From the NCBI RefSeq assembly GCF_014647855.1, contig NZ_BMPZ01000002.1:512317-576316 (forward strand): a stretch of 64,000 bases of DNA, in the 5' to 3' direction. This stretch comes from Shewanella gelidii (lineage in GTDB: Bacteria; Pseudomonadota; Gammaproteobacteria; Enterobacterales; Shewanellaceae). Position numbers and translations under genes: made by a program. This document shows, piece after piece, positions 36,663 through 45,360 of the stretch; within the stretch, counting starts at the first letter, position 1, and each line of letters begins with the position of its first letter. The notes under the pieces are model-generated. The model saw only the letters and a list, made by a program, of their open reading frames with translations, was not told the DNA's origin and searched no databases.

Positions 36663-37405
36663 TGGAGTTTAAGCAGGTTCAGCAGTCCTTTATGGAACAT
36701 ATACGCGACCCGAATAAGCCGATGCCCGAAGGTGTTGAGTCAAGGCGAATGCAAATATATCGAGATCTATTTTTTAATAATATCGATGGCTTTATTTCGA
36801 GCGGCTTTCCAGTTTTAAAAAGTCTTTATCGCCAAGAAGACTGGTTAGTATTAGTGCGTAAGTTTTTTGTTGAGCATGACTGTAAGACGCCGGTATTCAT
36901 TGAAATTGCAGAAGAGTTTCTTCAGTTTTTGCAAAACGAATATCAACCTACGGATGTAGATCCGGTATTTATGTTGGAGTTGGCCCATTATGAGTGGCTG
37001 GAGTTAGTGGTTTCAGTTGCGCAAACAAACCCACATCACGCGCCTGTTGCTCCGATGGAAGTCACTTCTGTTGCTTTGTGCTTAAGCCAAAATGCCAAAA
37101 TTGCGCAATACAGCTATGAAGTGCAGCATATTCGTGCTGATTATCAGCCAGTTGAACCAACAGATTCGCCCCAGTTTTTTTGTATCTACCTAGATTCGGA
37201 TGAAGATGTAAAGTTTTTACAATTAAATCCATTGAGCGCGCAAGTGTTGGCACTGATTGAAGAGCTGCAAGTTACAAACTTTGAAGCCATTATGCAATGG
37301 CTTATTGAGAGTTATCCAACGTTTGAATCTCATGTTTTGGAGCAAGGTTGTGTGACACTGCTGCATCAAATGGCTCAGAAAGGGATCCTTAAGCAGAGTA
37401 TATAA
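36662..37405 (+). CDS. hvfC: DUF2063 partner protein (HvfC/BufC type)
   Basis: A 247-aa protein with the N-terminal DUF2063 domain (QQSFMEHIRDP, RRMQIYRDLFFNNIDGFISSGFPVL) that binds the precursor leader or core and delivers it to the DUF692 enzyme in characterised MNIO systems. The C-terminal half is the usual helical region (HIRADYQPVEP and LNPLSAQVLALIEEL). It starts within the hvfB stop, so equimolar partners are expected. No hvfD (DoxX) gene follows, unlike in Haemophilus. Confidence 0.9.
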   Translation: MEFKQVQQSFMEHIRDPNKPMPEGVESRRMQIYRDLFFNNIDGFISSGFPVLKSLYRQEDWLVLVRKFFVEHDCKTPVFIEIAEEFLQFLQNEYQPTDVDPVFMLELAHYEWLELVVSVAQTNPHHAPVAPMEVTSVALCLSQNAKIAQYSYEVQHIRADYQPVEPTDSPQFFCIYLDSDEDVKFLQLNPLSAQVLALIEELQVTNFEAIMQWLIESYPTFESHVLEQGCVTLLHQMAQKGILKQSI

Positions 37406-37465
37406 AATAACCCTACTTTCACTTGGTTTATAAATGATGTTGAAGAAAGTAGAATGCGGGCCTGT

Positions 37466-37481
37466 TGTGATTTCTATCACG
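37466..37481 (+). promoter_or_regulatory. CRP-like site between hvfC and a small membrane protein gene
   Basis: TGTGATTTCTATCACG matches TGTGA-N6-TCACA at 9 of 10 fixed positions. It lies about 34 bp before the ATG at 37515, tight for classical class II spacing, so the site is suggestive only. Confidence 0.4.
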
Positions 37482-37514
37482 TTTTTTTGTGCGCATCTAT
37501 TTTGGAGTCGATTC

Positions 37515-37634
37515 ATGAGCCAGCCCTTTAAAGAGCCATTTAATGCAATGTATTTTCTTGGTTTTATTCTTGTACTTCTTCTTCCTACATTACCCGCTAG
37601 CCTCTCTTGGTTAATGCATACCGGACTACTTTAA
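37515..37634 (+). CDS. Small membrane protein (39 aa), unknown
   Basis: A 39-codon ORF with a good ribosome binding site (GGAG at 37504-37507, 7 nt before ATG 37515). It encodes a hydrophilic N terminus (MSQPFKEPFN), a single transmembrane helix (FLGFILVLLLPTLPASL) and a short tail. The frame is open to 37434 but the ribosome binding site favours the short form. I do not recognise the family. It follows hvfC by 109 bp and precedes ybaN. Confidence 0.5.
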   Translation: MSQPFKEPFNAMYFLGFILVLLLPTLPASLSWLMHTGLL

Positions 37635-37755
37635 AGTCGCATCATTATGATATTTGGTGCAAATTTTTCTTTGCACCATTAACTCTACGCTAATGATGAG
37701 TTGATATGAAAAACGCTTTATAATAACGACCGATTCAAATGACATTTGGAGTTGT

Positions 37756-38127
37756 ATGGCAATTAAGCGTGGTTTTTATCTTTTTAGCGGACTTTCTAGC
37801 CTTGCGTTAGGTTTGATTGGTATTGTGCTCCCCGTTTTACCAACCGTTCCCTTTATTCTATTGGCTGCTTTTTGTTTTGCGCGATCCAGCGAACGCTTGC
37901 ATACGTGGCTGATGCAACATCCTTGGTTTAGTGAAGCGCTTCAAAATTGGCAAAAACAAGGTGCGATTCGTACTGGTTTGAAAAAGAAAGCGTATTGGGT
38001 CAGTAGCGCTAGTTTTGCACTCAGTATTTATATCGTGCCACTGATATGGGTAAAGATACTCCTTTTTTGCTTTGCTGTTGCACTCCTTCTATATTTACGT
38101 AGCATTCCTGAAATTATCGAAGAATGA
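37756..38127 (+). CDS. ybaN: YbaN family (DUF454) inner-membrane protein
   Basis: A 123-aa DUF454 membrane protein with the family start GFYLFSGLSSLALGLIGIVLPVLPT (cut here to GLIGIVLPVLPTVPFILLAA) and further hydrophobic helices (SIYIVPLIWVKILLF, CFAVALLLYLR). Function unknown. TTTGGAGTTGT precedes the ATG. It is two genes upstream of apt, a neighbourhood also seen in E. coli. Confidence 0.88.
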   Translation: MAIKRGFYLFSGLSSLALGLIGIVLPVLPTVPFILLAAFCFARSSERLHTWLMQHPWFSEALQNWQKQGAIRTGLKKKAYWVSSASFALSIYIVPLIWVKILLFCFAVALLLYLRSIPEIIEE

Positions 38128-38272
38128 CCTCACTTTAGAGTAATCTTTCGAGCCGATTACATTATTTTTAATAATCACTTGCAGAGCACACTTTACCTCT
38201 TTCGAAGTATAAGTTGGCGCAGGTATGTACTAGTATTTTATGTGAACGGTTGAATTTATCTTGGATAAGTTT

Positions 38273-38668
38273 ATGAGCTTAAAAATTTTAGTAGTTGATG
38301 ATAATCCCATTTGCCGTCAAGTTTTGATTGATTTGCTCACAGATAAGGGTTGGCAAGTCGCAACCGCGGAAAACGGTATTCAAGCCCTTCAAAAATGCAA
38401 AGATAAAAAGTTTAATGCTGTTATTACAGGGTTTTACATGCCAGTTGTTGATGGCCCGCATTTTCTTCGGATGTTGAAGGAAATGGAAGAGTTGGCCCAA
38501 TTACCGGTTATTATGCTGAGTACTCAAGAACAAAAAGAAGTTGAAGCTCAGGTTGATTTTCAGCTGTTATCTTTATATTTAAGAAAACCGCTAAATTGTG
38601 ACACAAAGCGTCAACTTGTAGATCACTTATCGACACTGGCAGTTGCAACTGACGATAAAGCGGCTTAA
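38273..38668 (+). CDS. Stand-alone receiver domain lacking the phospho-acceptor Asp
   Basis: A 131-aa CheY-like single domain: acidic pair Asp9-Asp10 (VVDDNP), switch Ser83 (MLST) and Lys105-Pro106 (LRKPLN) are in place. At the phosphorylation site the pattern reads ITGFYMP, with Gly53 where Asp is expected (codon GGG). Phospho-signalling in the usual way is therefore not possible; it may be a degenerate receiver acting by binding. ATG 38273 is preferred to TTG 38261. A terminator follows at 38692. Confidence 0.8.
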   Translation: MSLKILVVDDNPICRQVLIDLLTDKGWQVATAENGIQALQKCKDKKFNAVITGFYMPVVDGPHFLRMLKEMEELAQLPVIMLSTQEQKEVEAQVDFQLLSLYLRKPLNCDTKRQLVDHLSTLAVATDDKAA

Positions 38669-38691
38669 GCTTGTGCCGGATATTGTAAAGT

Positions 38692-38716
38692 AGTCCACAT
38701 TCGTGTGGACTTTTTT
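38692..38716 (+). terminator. Terminator after receiver gene
   Basis: GTCCACA-TTCG-TGTGGAC, a 7-bp stem with TTCG loop and six T. Confidence 0.92.
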
Positions 38717-38762
38717 ATTGTTTAAAGCCCAGCAAATTTGCTGGCGAACGAAGTAAATAATT

Positions 38763-39314
38763 ATGGCTATGAATACAGAAAGCTTAACGCTTATCAAACA
38801 AAGCATTAAAACAATCCCTGACTATCCCAAAGCTGGCATCATGTTTCGTGATGTGACCAGCCTGATGGAAAATCCTGAAGCATATCAGGCTACCATCGCT
38901 TTGTTTGTTGAGCAGTACAAATCTCAAGGCTTTACTAAAGTCGTCGGTACCGAAGCGCGTGGTTTCTTATTCGGTGCGCCGCTTGCTTTAGAATTAGGTA
39001 TTGGATTCATTCCAGTACGTAAGCCTGGTAAGCTTCCTCGTGAAACAATTTCTGAAAACTATGAGCTGGAATACGGCCATGACACTTTAGAAATTCACAC
39101 GGATGCGATCACCGCAGAAGATAAAGTGTTGGTCGTTGATGATTTGTTGGCAACTGGCGGAACCATTGAAGCGACTGTAAAGTTAATTCGCAAATTAGGT
39201 GGTGAAGTAGGTCATGCTGCGTTTGTTATCTCTCTACCGGATCTCGGTGGTGAGAAACGATTGCAAGCGCTTGATCTTGAGTTAGTTACGCTGTGCGAAT
39301 TTGAGGGTGATTAA
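38763..39314 (+). CDS. apt: Adenine phosphoribosyltransferase
   Basis: Apt salvages adenine to AMP using PRPP. The PRPP-binding loop is [13 protein letters not shown], and the [14 protein letters not shown] and RKPGKLP segments also fit. Length 183 aa, same as E. coli. It heads the apt-dnaX-ybaB-recR block; 122 bp separate it from dnaX. Confidence 0.97.
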   Translation: MAMNTESLTLIKQSIKTIPDYPKAGIMFRDVTSLMENPEAYQATIALFVEQYKSQGFTKVVGTEARGFLFGAPLALELGIGFIPVRKPGKLPRETISENYELEYGHDTLEIHTDAITAEDKVLVVDDLLATGGTIEATVKLIRKLGGEVGHAAFVISLPDLGGEKRLQALDLELVTLCEFEGD

Positions 39315-39436
39315 CCGCAAATCTTAATAGCTCCTCAGCGGTCGAATATAGCATGTCATCACTTGGCATGGTATGGTTTAGGCCACAAGAGGAGCTTGCT
39401 CCCGATACTCAATTCTGTGATTCTTTGGGGAGTTCC

Positions 39437-42043
39437 ATGTCCTATCAGGTGTTAGCCAGAAAATGGCGCCCTGCCGCATTTGAACAAATGGTTGGCCAAT
39501 CGCATGTTCTCCATGCATTAACAAACGCACTTAGCCAACAACGCCTTCATCATGCTTATTTATTTACTGGCACTCGCGGTGTTGGTAAAACCAGTATTGC
39601 CCGTTTATTTGCCAAAGGCTTGAACTGCGAAACTGGTGTAACAGCAAGCCCTTGTGGCCAATGCCACAGCTGTATAGAAATAGCAGAAGGTCGTTTTGTC
39701 GATTTAATTGAGGTTGATGCTGCCTCGAGGACGAAAGTTGATGATACACGTGAATTGTTGGATAACGTTCAGTATCGACCAACCAGAGGCCGCTTTAAAG
39801 TTTACCTGATTGATGAAGTGCATATGCTCTCAAAAAGCAGCTTTAATGCTTTATTAAAAACTTTAGAAGAGCCACCAGAGCACGTTAAATTTCTACTGGC
39901 CACAACCGATCCGCAGAAGCTTCCGATTACGGTTTTGTCCCGTTGTTTGCAGTTCAATTTAAAAAGCCTGTCTCAAGATGAAATCTCAAGACAGCTGCAG
40001 TATGTATTGACTGAAGAACATATTGAATTTGAGCCCCAGGCGTTAACGTTATTGGCGAAGTCCGCAAATGGCAGTATGCGTGATGGTTTGAGTTTGACGG
40101 ATCAGGCCATTGCGTTTGGTGCAGGGCAGGTGATGCATCAACAGGTGCAAACTATGTTAGGCAGTGTGGATGAACGCCATGTTTTAGCCTTACTGGAGTC
40201 GTTACTGCAAGGTGATATCCCACCGTTATTGCAAAAGGTTGCCGAAGTGCTTTCTTTTGGTGCCGATGCTGCCGAGGTTTTACGTAGTCTTTTAGAGTTA
40301 CTACACCAAATTACTTTGACTCAATTTGCCCCCAGTGCCGCACAGATGTCATTGTTTGAAGAACAAATTCAGCATTTTGCTAACACCATTGCTCCTGAAC
40401 AGGTTCAACTTTACTATCAAATTTTACTTACTGGTAAAAAGGAATTGCCTCATGCCCCAGATCCTAAATCTGGGCTGGAAATGGCGTTGTTGCGTGTGGT
40501 TGCATTCCGTCCACAATCAGCTGCAAACCAGTGGTCGCCTCAGCAAGTCTCCTCGACGCGTTCAGACGCAGTAGAAAACAAACCTGTTTCAGAGCGTACG
40601 AATCAGCCTGAGCTATCGCAACGAGTAAAAGCAGTTCAGTCTCAGCAAGAACAGGTTGGTGAGACTGAGCCGCAGAGTATACAAGAAACTGAAGAAGCTA
40701 GAGATACCGACGAAAATGAAGCGCTCATTGCCGAACAAGAGGTGATTTTAAGTCAAGCTCAAAGTCAAGGTTTTGGGCATACCTCTCAAGCTCAAGTCGT
40801 TGAACAGGAGCCGCTTCAAGCTCAAGAATACGTGCAAGTGCAATCTGAATTTGCTGCTCAAGAACAACATATTGTCGATCCACAAGGGAAGCCAGATGGT
40901 GCCAACCCTACCATTCACTCAGTTGATCATGGGTCAAATTCCGTTGCCGATACTCTCGCCATTACTCCGCAAGCGCATCAGCAGCCAACAGAAACAAATG
41001 AATTATCTTTAGACGCGACGATCCAGCAGCCAACGCTTGAGCTTGGGGATGACTTACTTGACGCAGTGCTTGCAACACGAGAGCATTTAATGTCGGATCT
41101 AGAGCAGCAGGATGCTAAGGATGGTGCCGCAAAAAAGCCGACAACTGATGCTTTAAGTAAGTCCAGAAATTTGGGCAAGAAAAAGCAGCCGGTTGCTGAC
41201 TCAGTGCCGACGAATATCGAGCCGGCGCAAAGTCTTTCTATAGATTATGAACGTCCTGCGTCAGAGGCTGCTCATGAGGACACCCAAGGCGCAAGTGTTG
41301 TTTCAGGGCCGGTTCACAATCACGAGGAACATCAATCCTCAACCCAAAGTGACAGCAGGTTAGAGCCGTTAGCGCACGTCAGTTCTACAGAGAGTCGCCC
41401 ACCTTGGGAGGCGCCTCATGCGACCGCAGATGAGCAAAAAATCACTCCGAGTCAATCGACGACTTTGATTGAAACCGCATCCCGAGAAACGGATCACAAC
41501 AGTGGAATTGGCGCGTCAACTGGGAATGGCGAAGCGGCGCATAAAAATGATATCGCAACAGGTTGTAGCGACACTGCTGCCGAAATACACGGTGACCCAA
41601 TGGATTTGCATTGGTACAAATTGATGGGCGAGCTTGACATCGGTGGGCGGGTTCGTCAATTGGCTGTGAACTCAATTTGTAGAACTTTAACCATGCCTTT
41701 GCAGTTGCTTTTAAAGCCCGATCAAAAGCACTTAGCCGCTGAGTTGGCGATTGAGCAACTAACACAAGCTTTGTCGACAGTATTGGGTGAACCATGCAGT
41801 CTTGAAATTGAGGTTGGGTTAGATGGACAGCGTGAGACTCCGCTTGAAATCCGTAAGCGATTTCATCGAGAATTATTGGGGAAAACCAAATCATCCCTGC
41901 TGAATGATGAACACGTGCAATGGCTTATGCAGCAATTTACGGCACAGTTAGAGGATGACAGCTTGTCTTATCCTCCGGAGCTACTGAGCCTGCGGAGCCA
42001 ATCGATTCACAGCTTGTTACCCAACGGGGATAAGCAAAACTAA
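39437..42043 (+). CDS. dnaX: DNA polymerase III subunits tau/gamma, long linker
   Basis: Clamp-loader ATPase and replisome organiser. Walker A TGTRGVGKTS, a zinc site of CETGVTASPCGQCHSC, DEVHMLS Walker B and SRC sensor are in domains I-III. Residues about 360-720 are a low-complexity Gln/Glu-rich linker, far longer than in E. coli (643 aa total), then the C-terminal tau domain from DLHWYKLMGELDI. Total 868 aa. The frame is open upstream to 39353, but ATG 39437 follows GGGGAG and starts MSYQVLARKWRPAAF. An E. coli-type slippery site sits in the linker (41131-41137). Confidence 0.95.
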   Translation: MSYQVLARKWRPAAFEQMVGQSHVLHALTNALSQQRLHHAYLFTGTRGVGKTSIARLFAKGLNCETGVTASPCGQCHSCIEIAEGRFVDLIEVDAASRTKVDDTRELLDNVQYRPTRGRFKVYLIDEVHMLSKSSFNALLKTLEEPPEHVKFLLATTDPQKLPITVLSRCLQFNLKSLSQDEISRQLQYVLTEEHIEFEPQALTLLAKSANGSMRDGLSLTDQAIAFGAGQVMHQQVQTMLGSVDERHVLALLESLLQGDIPPLLQKVAEVLSFGADAAEVLRSLLELLHQITLTQFAPSAAQMSLFEEQIQHFANTIAPEQVQLYYQILLTGKKELPHAPDPKSGLEMALLRVVAFRPQSAANQWSPQQVSSTRSDAVENKPVSERTNQPELSQRVKAVQSQQEQVGETEPQSIQETEEARDTDENEALIAEQEVILSQAQSQGFGHTSQAQVVEQEPLQAQEYVQVQSEFAAQEQHIVDPQGKPDGANPTIHSVDHGSNSVADTLAITPQAHQQPTETNELSLDATIQQPTLELGDDLLDAVLATREHLMSDLEQQDAKDGAAKKPTTDALSKSRNLGKKKQPVADSVPTNIEPAQSLSIDYERPASEAAHEDTQGASVVSGPVHNHEEHQSSTQSDSRLEPLAHVSSTESRPPWEAPHATADEQKITPSQSTTLIETASRETDHNSGIGASTGNGEAAHKNDIATGCSDTAAEIHGDPMDLHWYKLMGELDIGGRVRQLAVNSICRTLTMPLQLLLKPDQKHLAAELAIEQLTQALSTVLGEPCSLEIEVGLDGQRETPLEIRKRFHRELLGKTKSSLLNDEHVQWLMQQFTAQLEDDSLSYPPELLSLRSQSIHSLLPNGDKQN
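41118..41148 (+). promoter_or_regulatory. Programmed -1 frameshift site in dnaX
   Basis: GCA AAA AAG (in frame, codons 565-567) contains the slippery heptamer A AAA AAG at 41131-41137, identical to E. coli dnaX. A Shine-Dalgarno-like AGGA lies 9 nt upstream (41118-41121), as the stimulator does in E. coli. After -1 slippage the next codons read GCC GAC AAC TGA (stop at 41146), giving a gamma-like protein of about 570 aa. No strong downstream hairpin was found. Confidence 0.75.
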
Positions 42044-42199
42044 TTAAAGAAGCCGTCACTAAGCGGTTTCGACTAAAATTTAGTGATAGCTAACGAAATT
42101 AAACACCAAATTTATGCGGGATATTGCTAATCACTCTGTTATGAGTAACATAAGCCAGCTTCGGCATAAATAATCAATCGAATGAGAAGAGAGTACACT

Positions 42200-42529
42200 A
42201 TGTTTGGAAAAGGTGGCATGGGCAACTTAATGAAGCAAGCCCAGCAGATGCAAGACAAAATGGCAAAGGTACAAGAAGAGATTGCTCGCACTGAAATGAC
42301 TGGTGAATCAGGTGCAGGCCTTGTCAAAGTAACCATGACGGGAGCTCATAGTGTACGTAAGGTAGAAATTGACCCAAGTCTGATGGAAGATGATAAAGAA
42401 ATGCTTGAAGATTTGGTCGCAGCAGCTTGTAACGATGCAGCGCGTCGCCTCGAAGAAGATCAAAAGAAGAAAATGGCTGAAGTCACCGGTGGAATGCAAT
42501 TGCCTCCGGGCATGAAAATGCCATTTTAG
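42200..42529 (+). CDS. ybaB: Nucleoid-associated protein YbaB
   Basis: Small DNA-binding protein of the YbaB/EbfC family, 109 aa as in E. coli. The start [18 protein letters not shown] is at ATG 42200, not 42182. Features: [17 protein letters not shown] coiled coil, [21 protein letters not shown]. It lies between dnaX and recR, as in nearly all relatives. Confidence 0.96.
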   Translation: MFGKGGMGNLMKQAQQMQDKMAKVQEEIARTEMTGESGAGLVKVTMTGAHSVRKVEIDPSLMEDDKEMLEDLVAAACNDAARRLEEDQKKKMAEVTGGMQLPPGMKMPF

Positions 42530-42541
42530 GCAATGAATTGA

Positions 42542-43141
42542 ATGAGATTTAGCCCTTTAGTTGATGAACTGATCCAAGCGCTCAAGTGTCTGCCGGGTGT
42601 CGGCCCTAAGTCTGCCCAGCGCATGGCATTTCAACTGCTTGAACGAGATCGGGTCGCAGGCCGGAAGCTGGCAGATGTTTTGGCGCAATCAATGAGTGAT
42701 GTCGGTCATTGCCAAACGTGTCGAACTTTTACCGAAGAAAAGCAATGCCCAATATGTGCTAGTGCGAAACGTAGTCAGCAAGGAACCATTTGTGTCGTTG
42801 AAACGGCAGCAGATGTATTGGCAATCGAAGCCGGAGGTCACTTCCTTGGCCGTTACTTTGTGTTGCTTGGCCACTTATCTCCACTTGACGGTATTGGCCC
42901 TGAAGAGTTAGGGCTTGCGCTTCTTGAGCAGCAACTCGCTAGTGACGATGTCAAAGAGGTGATTCTTGCCACCAACCCAACGGTGGAAGGAGATGCGACA
43001 GCGCATTTTATTGCCGATATGGCAAAGCGTCATCATGTGACGGTTAGTCGTATTGCCCATGGCGTTCCTGTAGGTGGAGAGTTAGAGTATGTAGATAGTA
43101 CGACTCTAGCTTTGTCATTTAATGGGCGAGTTGAGTTGTAG
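42542..43141 (+). CDS. recR: Recombination mediator RecR
   Basis: RecR works with RecF/RecO in gap repair. An N-terminal HhH ([20 protein letters not shown]), a zinc finger [16 protein letters not shown], and a Toprim domain ([17 protein letters not shown]) are in order. Length 199 aa. It starts 13 bp after ybaB and ends before a terminator. Confidence 0.97.
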   Translation: MRFSPLVDELIQALKCLPGVGPKSAQRMAFQLLERDRVAGRKLADVLAQSMSDVGHCQTCRTFTEEKQCPICASAKRSQQGTICVVETAADVLAIEAGGHFLGRYFVLLGHLSPLDGIGPEELGLALLEQQLASDDVKEVILATNPTVEGDATAHFIADMAKRHHVTVSRIAHGVPVGGELEYVDSTTLALSFNGRVEL

Positions 43142-43192
43142 CCGTTGCGCTCTTCATGGCACGGCTTCATGATGAATTCCGTATGATAAAAT

Positions 43193-43225
43193 AAAGGCCC
43201 ATCATGGGCCTTTTGCTTTTTTTTT
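43193..43225 (+). terminator. Terminator of ybaB-recR
   Basis: AAAGGCCCA-TCA-TGGGCCTTT, a 9-bp stem, then TTGC and nine T. Confidence 0.92.
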
Positions 43226-43255
43226 AAACATTTAGTTTTTATCGATCCCATTTCC

Positions 43256-43283
43256 CTTGAAAAGTTATATTCCAACCCCATTT
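43256..43283 (+). promoter_or_regulatory. Sigma-32 heat-shock promoter of htpG
   Basis: CTTGAAA (43256-43262), a 13-bp spacer, then CCCCATTT (43276-43283): a match to the sigma-32 consensus CTTGAAA-N13-15-CCCCAT. It lies 68 bp upstream of htpG. Confidence 0.9.
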
Positions 43284-43350
43284 CTTGATTACTAAAGATT
43301 TATACGCACGGTTCCGTGCATGAGTAACACGTATTTACAAGGGAAATTTC

Positions 43351-45261
43351 ATGTCACATCAAGAAACTCATGGTTTTCAAACTGAAGTTAAACAGCTATT
43401 GCATTTGATGATTCATTCTTTGTACTCCAACAAAGAAATTTTCTTACGTGAGCTTGTTTCAAATGCAGCCGACGCTGCTGACAAACTACGTTATATGGCG
43501 CTAACGGATGATGCTTTATACGAGGGTGATGGTGAGCTTCGTGTACGTGTCAGCACAGACAAAGAAAAGAATACGGTCACCATTGAAGATAATGGTGTCG
43601 GTATGACTCGAGATGGTGTGATAGAGCATCTGGGGACGATTGCCAAATCTGGGACCGCTGAATTCTTTAAAAACCTTTCTGGCGATGAGTCAAAAGATTC
43701 TCAACTCATAGGCCAGTTTGGTGTCGGTTTTTATTCGGCGTTTATCGTTGCAGAAAAAGTCGTTGTGAAAACCCGTGCTGCCGGACATGGCGCAGACGAG
43801 GGTGTACAGTGGGTTTCAGAAGGTGAGGGCGACTTTACCGTTGATACGATTGAGAAGGCGAATCGTGGAACCGAAATTACACTTTATCTTCGTGAGGAAG
43901 AAAAAGAATTCGCTGACGACTTCCGTCTTCGCTCGATTATCACCAAGTATTCAGATCACATCTCGGTACCGGTTGAAATGTGGCAGGAAGGAACGCCAGA
44001 GACCGAAGGCCCTGAAGGTGAAAAAGTTGAGGCGGTCGAAGGCAAGTGGCAGGTGATGAATAAAGCCACGGCACTTTGGACTCGGAGTAAATCAGATATT
44101 TCTGATGATGAGTATCAAGAGTTTTATAAGCACATCTCTCACGATTATAGCGATGCAATGCTATGGAGTCATAACCGTGTTGAAGGTAATCAAGAATATA
44201 CAAGCTTGCTTTATATTCCTGCCAAGGCACCTTGGGATATGTGGAACCGCGATAAAAGCCACGGTTTAAAATTGTTTGTACAGCGCGTCTTTATTATGGA
44301 TGACGCAGAGCAGTTTATGCCGTCTTATTTACGTTTTGTGCAAGGTTTAGTCGATTCAAATGACCTCCCTTTGAACGTTTCTCGTGAGATTTTGCAAGAT
44401 AACAAAGTGACAAAAGCGATGCGCACCGGCATCACTAAGCGTGTTCTTGGAATGCTTGAGAAGCTTGCTAAAAATGACGAAGAGAAATATCAACAGTTTT
44501 GGGCTGAGTTTGGTCAAGCACTAAAAGAGGGGCCAGCTGAAGACTTTGCCAATAAGGAACGTGTTGCAGGCCTACTGCGCTTCGCGTCAACGCACACGGG
44601 AACAGCAGCACCAACCGTCGCACTTGATGCATATATTGAACGTATGCAAGAAGGTCAAGATAAGATCTACTATATTGTTGCCGATAGCCATGAAGCTGCT
44701 GCCAATAGCCCGCATCTAGAGTTATTGCGTAAAAAAGGCATTGAAGTGCTATTGATGTCTGAACGTATTGACGAGTGGTTAATTAATCATCTCACTGAGT
44801 ACAAAGACAAGAAGCTGCACTCGGTTACCCGCGGTGATTTAGAGCTTGGTGATCTAGAAGATAAAGAAGAGAAGGAAGCGGCTGAGAAGCTGGCATCTAG
44901 CTCTGAAGCATTAGTGAAACGGATTTCTGAAGTACTTAGTGATCAAGTGAAAGAAGTGAAAGTGACGAGTCGCCTGACTGATACGCCGGCGTGTGTCGTG
45001 GTAGCTGACGGCGAGATGTCAAGCCAGATGATTAAGTTGATGGAAGCTGCTGGTCAACCTGTTCCAGATGTTAAGCCAACATTTGAAGTTAACCCCGAGC
45101 ACCCACTGATTGCGCATATGGATCAAATCCAAGATGAGCAAGCGTTTGCCGATTGGTCAAACTTAATGCTCCAACAGGCTCAGCTTTCTGAAAAAGGCAG
45201 CCTGAATGACCCATCTGCATTTATTAAATTGATGAATCAGATGTTAGTTGGCAAAGTATAA
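43351..45261 (+). CDS. htpG: Chaperone HtpG (bacterial Hsp90)
   Basis: Hsp90 homologue with N-terminal ATP domain ([46 protein letters not shown]), middle domain ([10 protein letters not shown]) and C-terminal dimerisation region. Length 636 aa (E. coli 624). RBS AAGGGAAATTTC precedes the ATG, and a sigma-32 promoter is upstream. Confidence 0.98.
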   Translation: MSHQETHGFQTEVKQLLHLMIHSLYSNKEIFLRELVSNAADAADKLRYMALTDDALYEGDGELRVRVSTDKEKNTVTIEDNGVGMTRDGVIEHLGTIAKSGTAEFFKNLSGDESKDSQLIGQFGVGFYSAFIVAEKVVVKTRAAGHGADEGVQWVSEGEGDFTVDTIEKANRGTEITLYLREEEKEFADDFRLRSIITKYSDHISVPVEMWQEGTPETEGPEGEKVEAVEGKWQVMNKATALWTRSKSDISDDEYQEFYKHISHDYSDAMLWSHNRVEGNQEYTSLLYIPAKAPWDMWNRDKSHGLKLFVQRVFIMDDAEQFMPSYLRFVQGLVDSNDLPLNVSREILQDNKVTKAMRTGITKRVLGMLEKLAKNDEEKYQQFWAEFGQALKEGPAEDFANKERVAGLLRFASTHTGTAAPTVALDAYIERMQEGQDKIYYIVADSHEAAANSPHLELLRKKGIEVLLMSERIDEWLINHLTEYKDKKLHSVTRGDLELGDLEDKEEKEAAEKLASSSEALVKRISEVLSDQVKEVKVTSRLTDTPACVVVADGEMSSQMIKLMEAAGQPVPDVKPTFEVNPEHPLIAHMDQIQDEQAFADWSNLMLQQAQLSEKGSLNDPSAFIKLMNQMLVGKV

Positions 45262-45284
45262 GTGTACTGAAGTTGATTAATGCA

Positions 45285-45312
45285 AAGGCGGGGTAAAACC
45301 CGCCTTATTTGT
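45285..45312 (+). terminator. Terminator of htpG
   Basis: AAGGCGGG-GTAAAA-CCCGCCTT followed by ATTTGT. Confidence 0.85.
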
Positions 45313-45360
45313 ATGTAAGTTTGATAATCTGATGCGATGCGCTAAGAATTTGAGGTTCCT

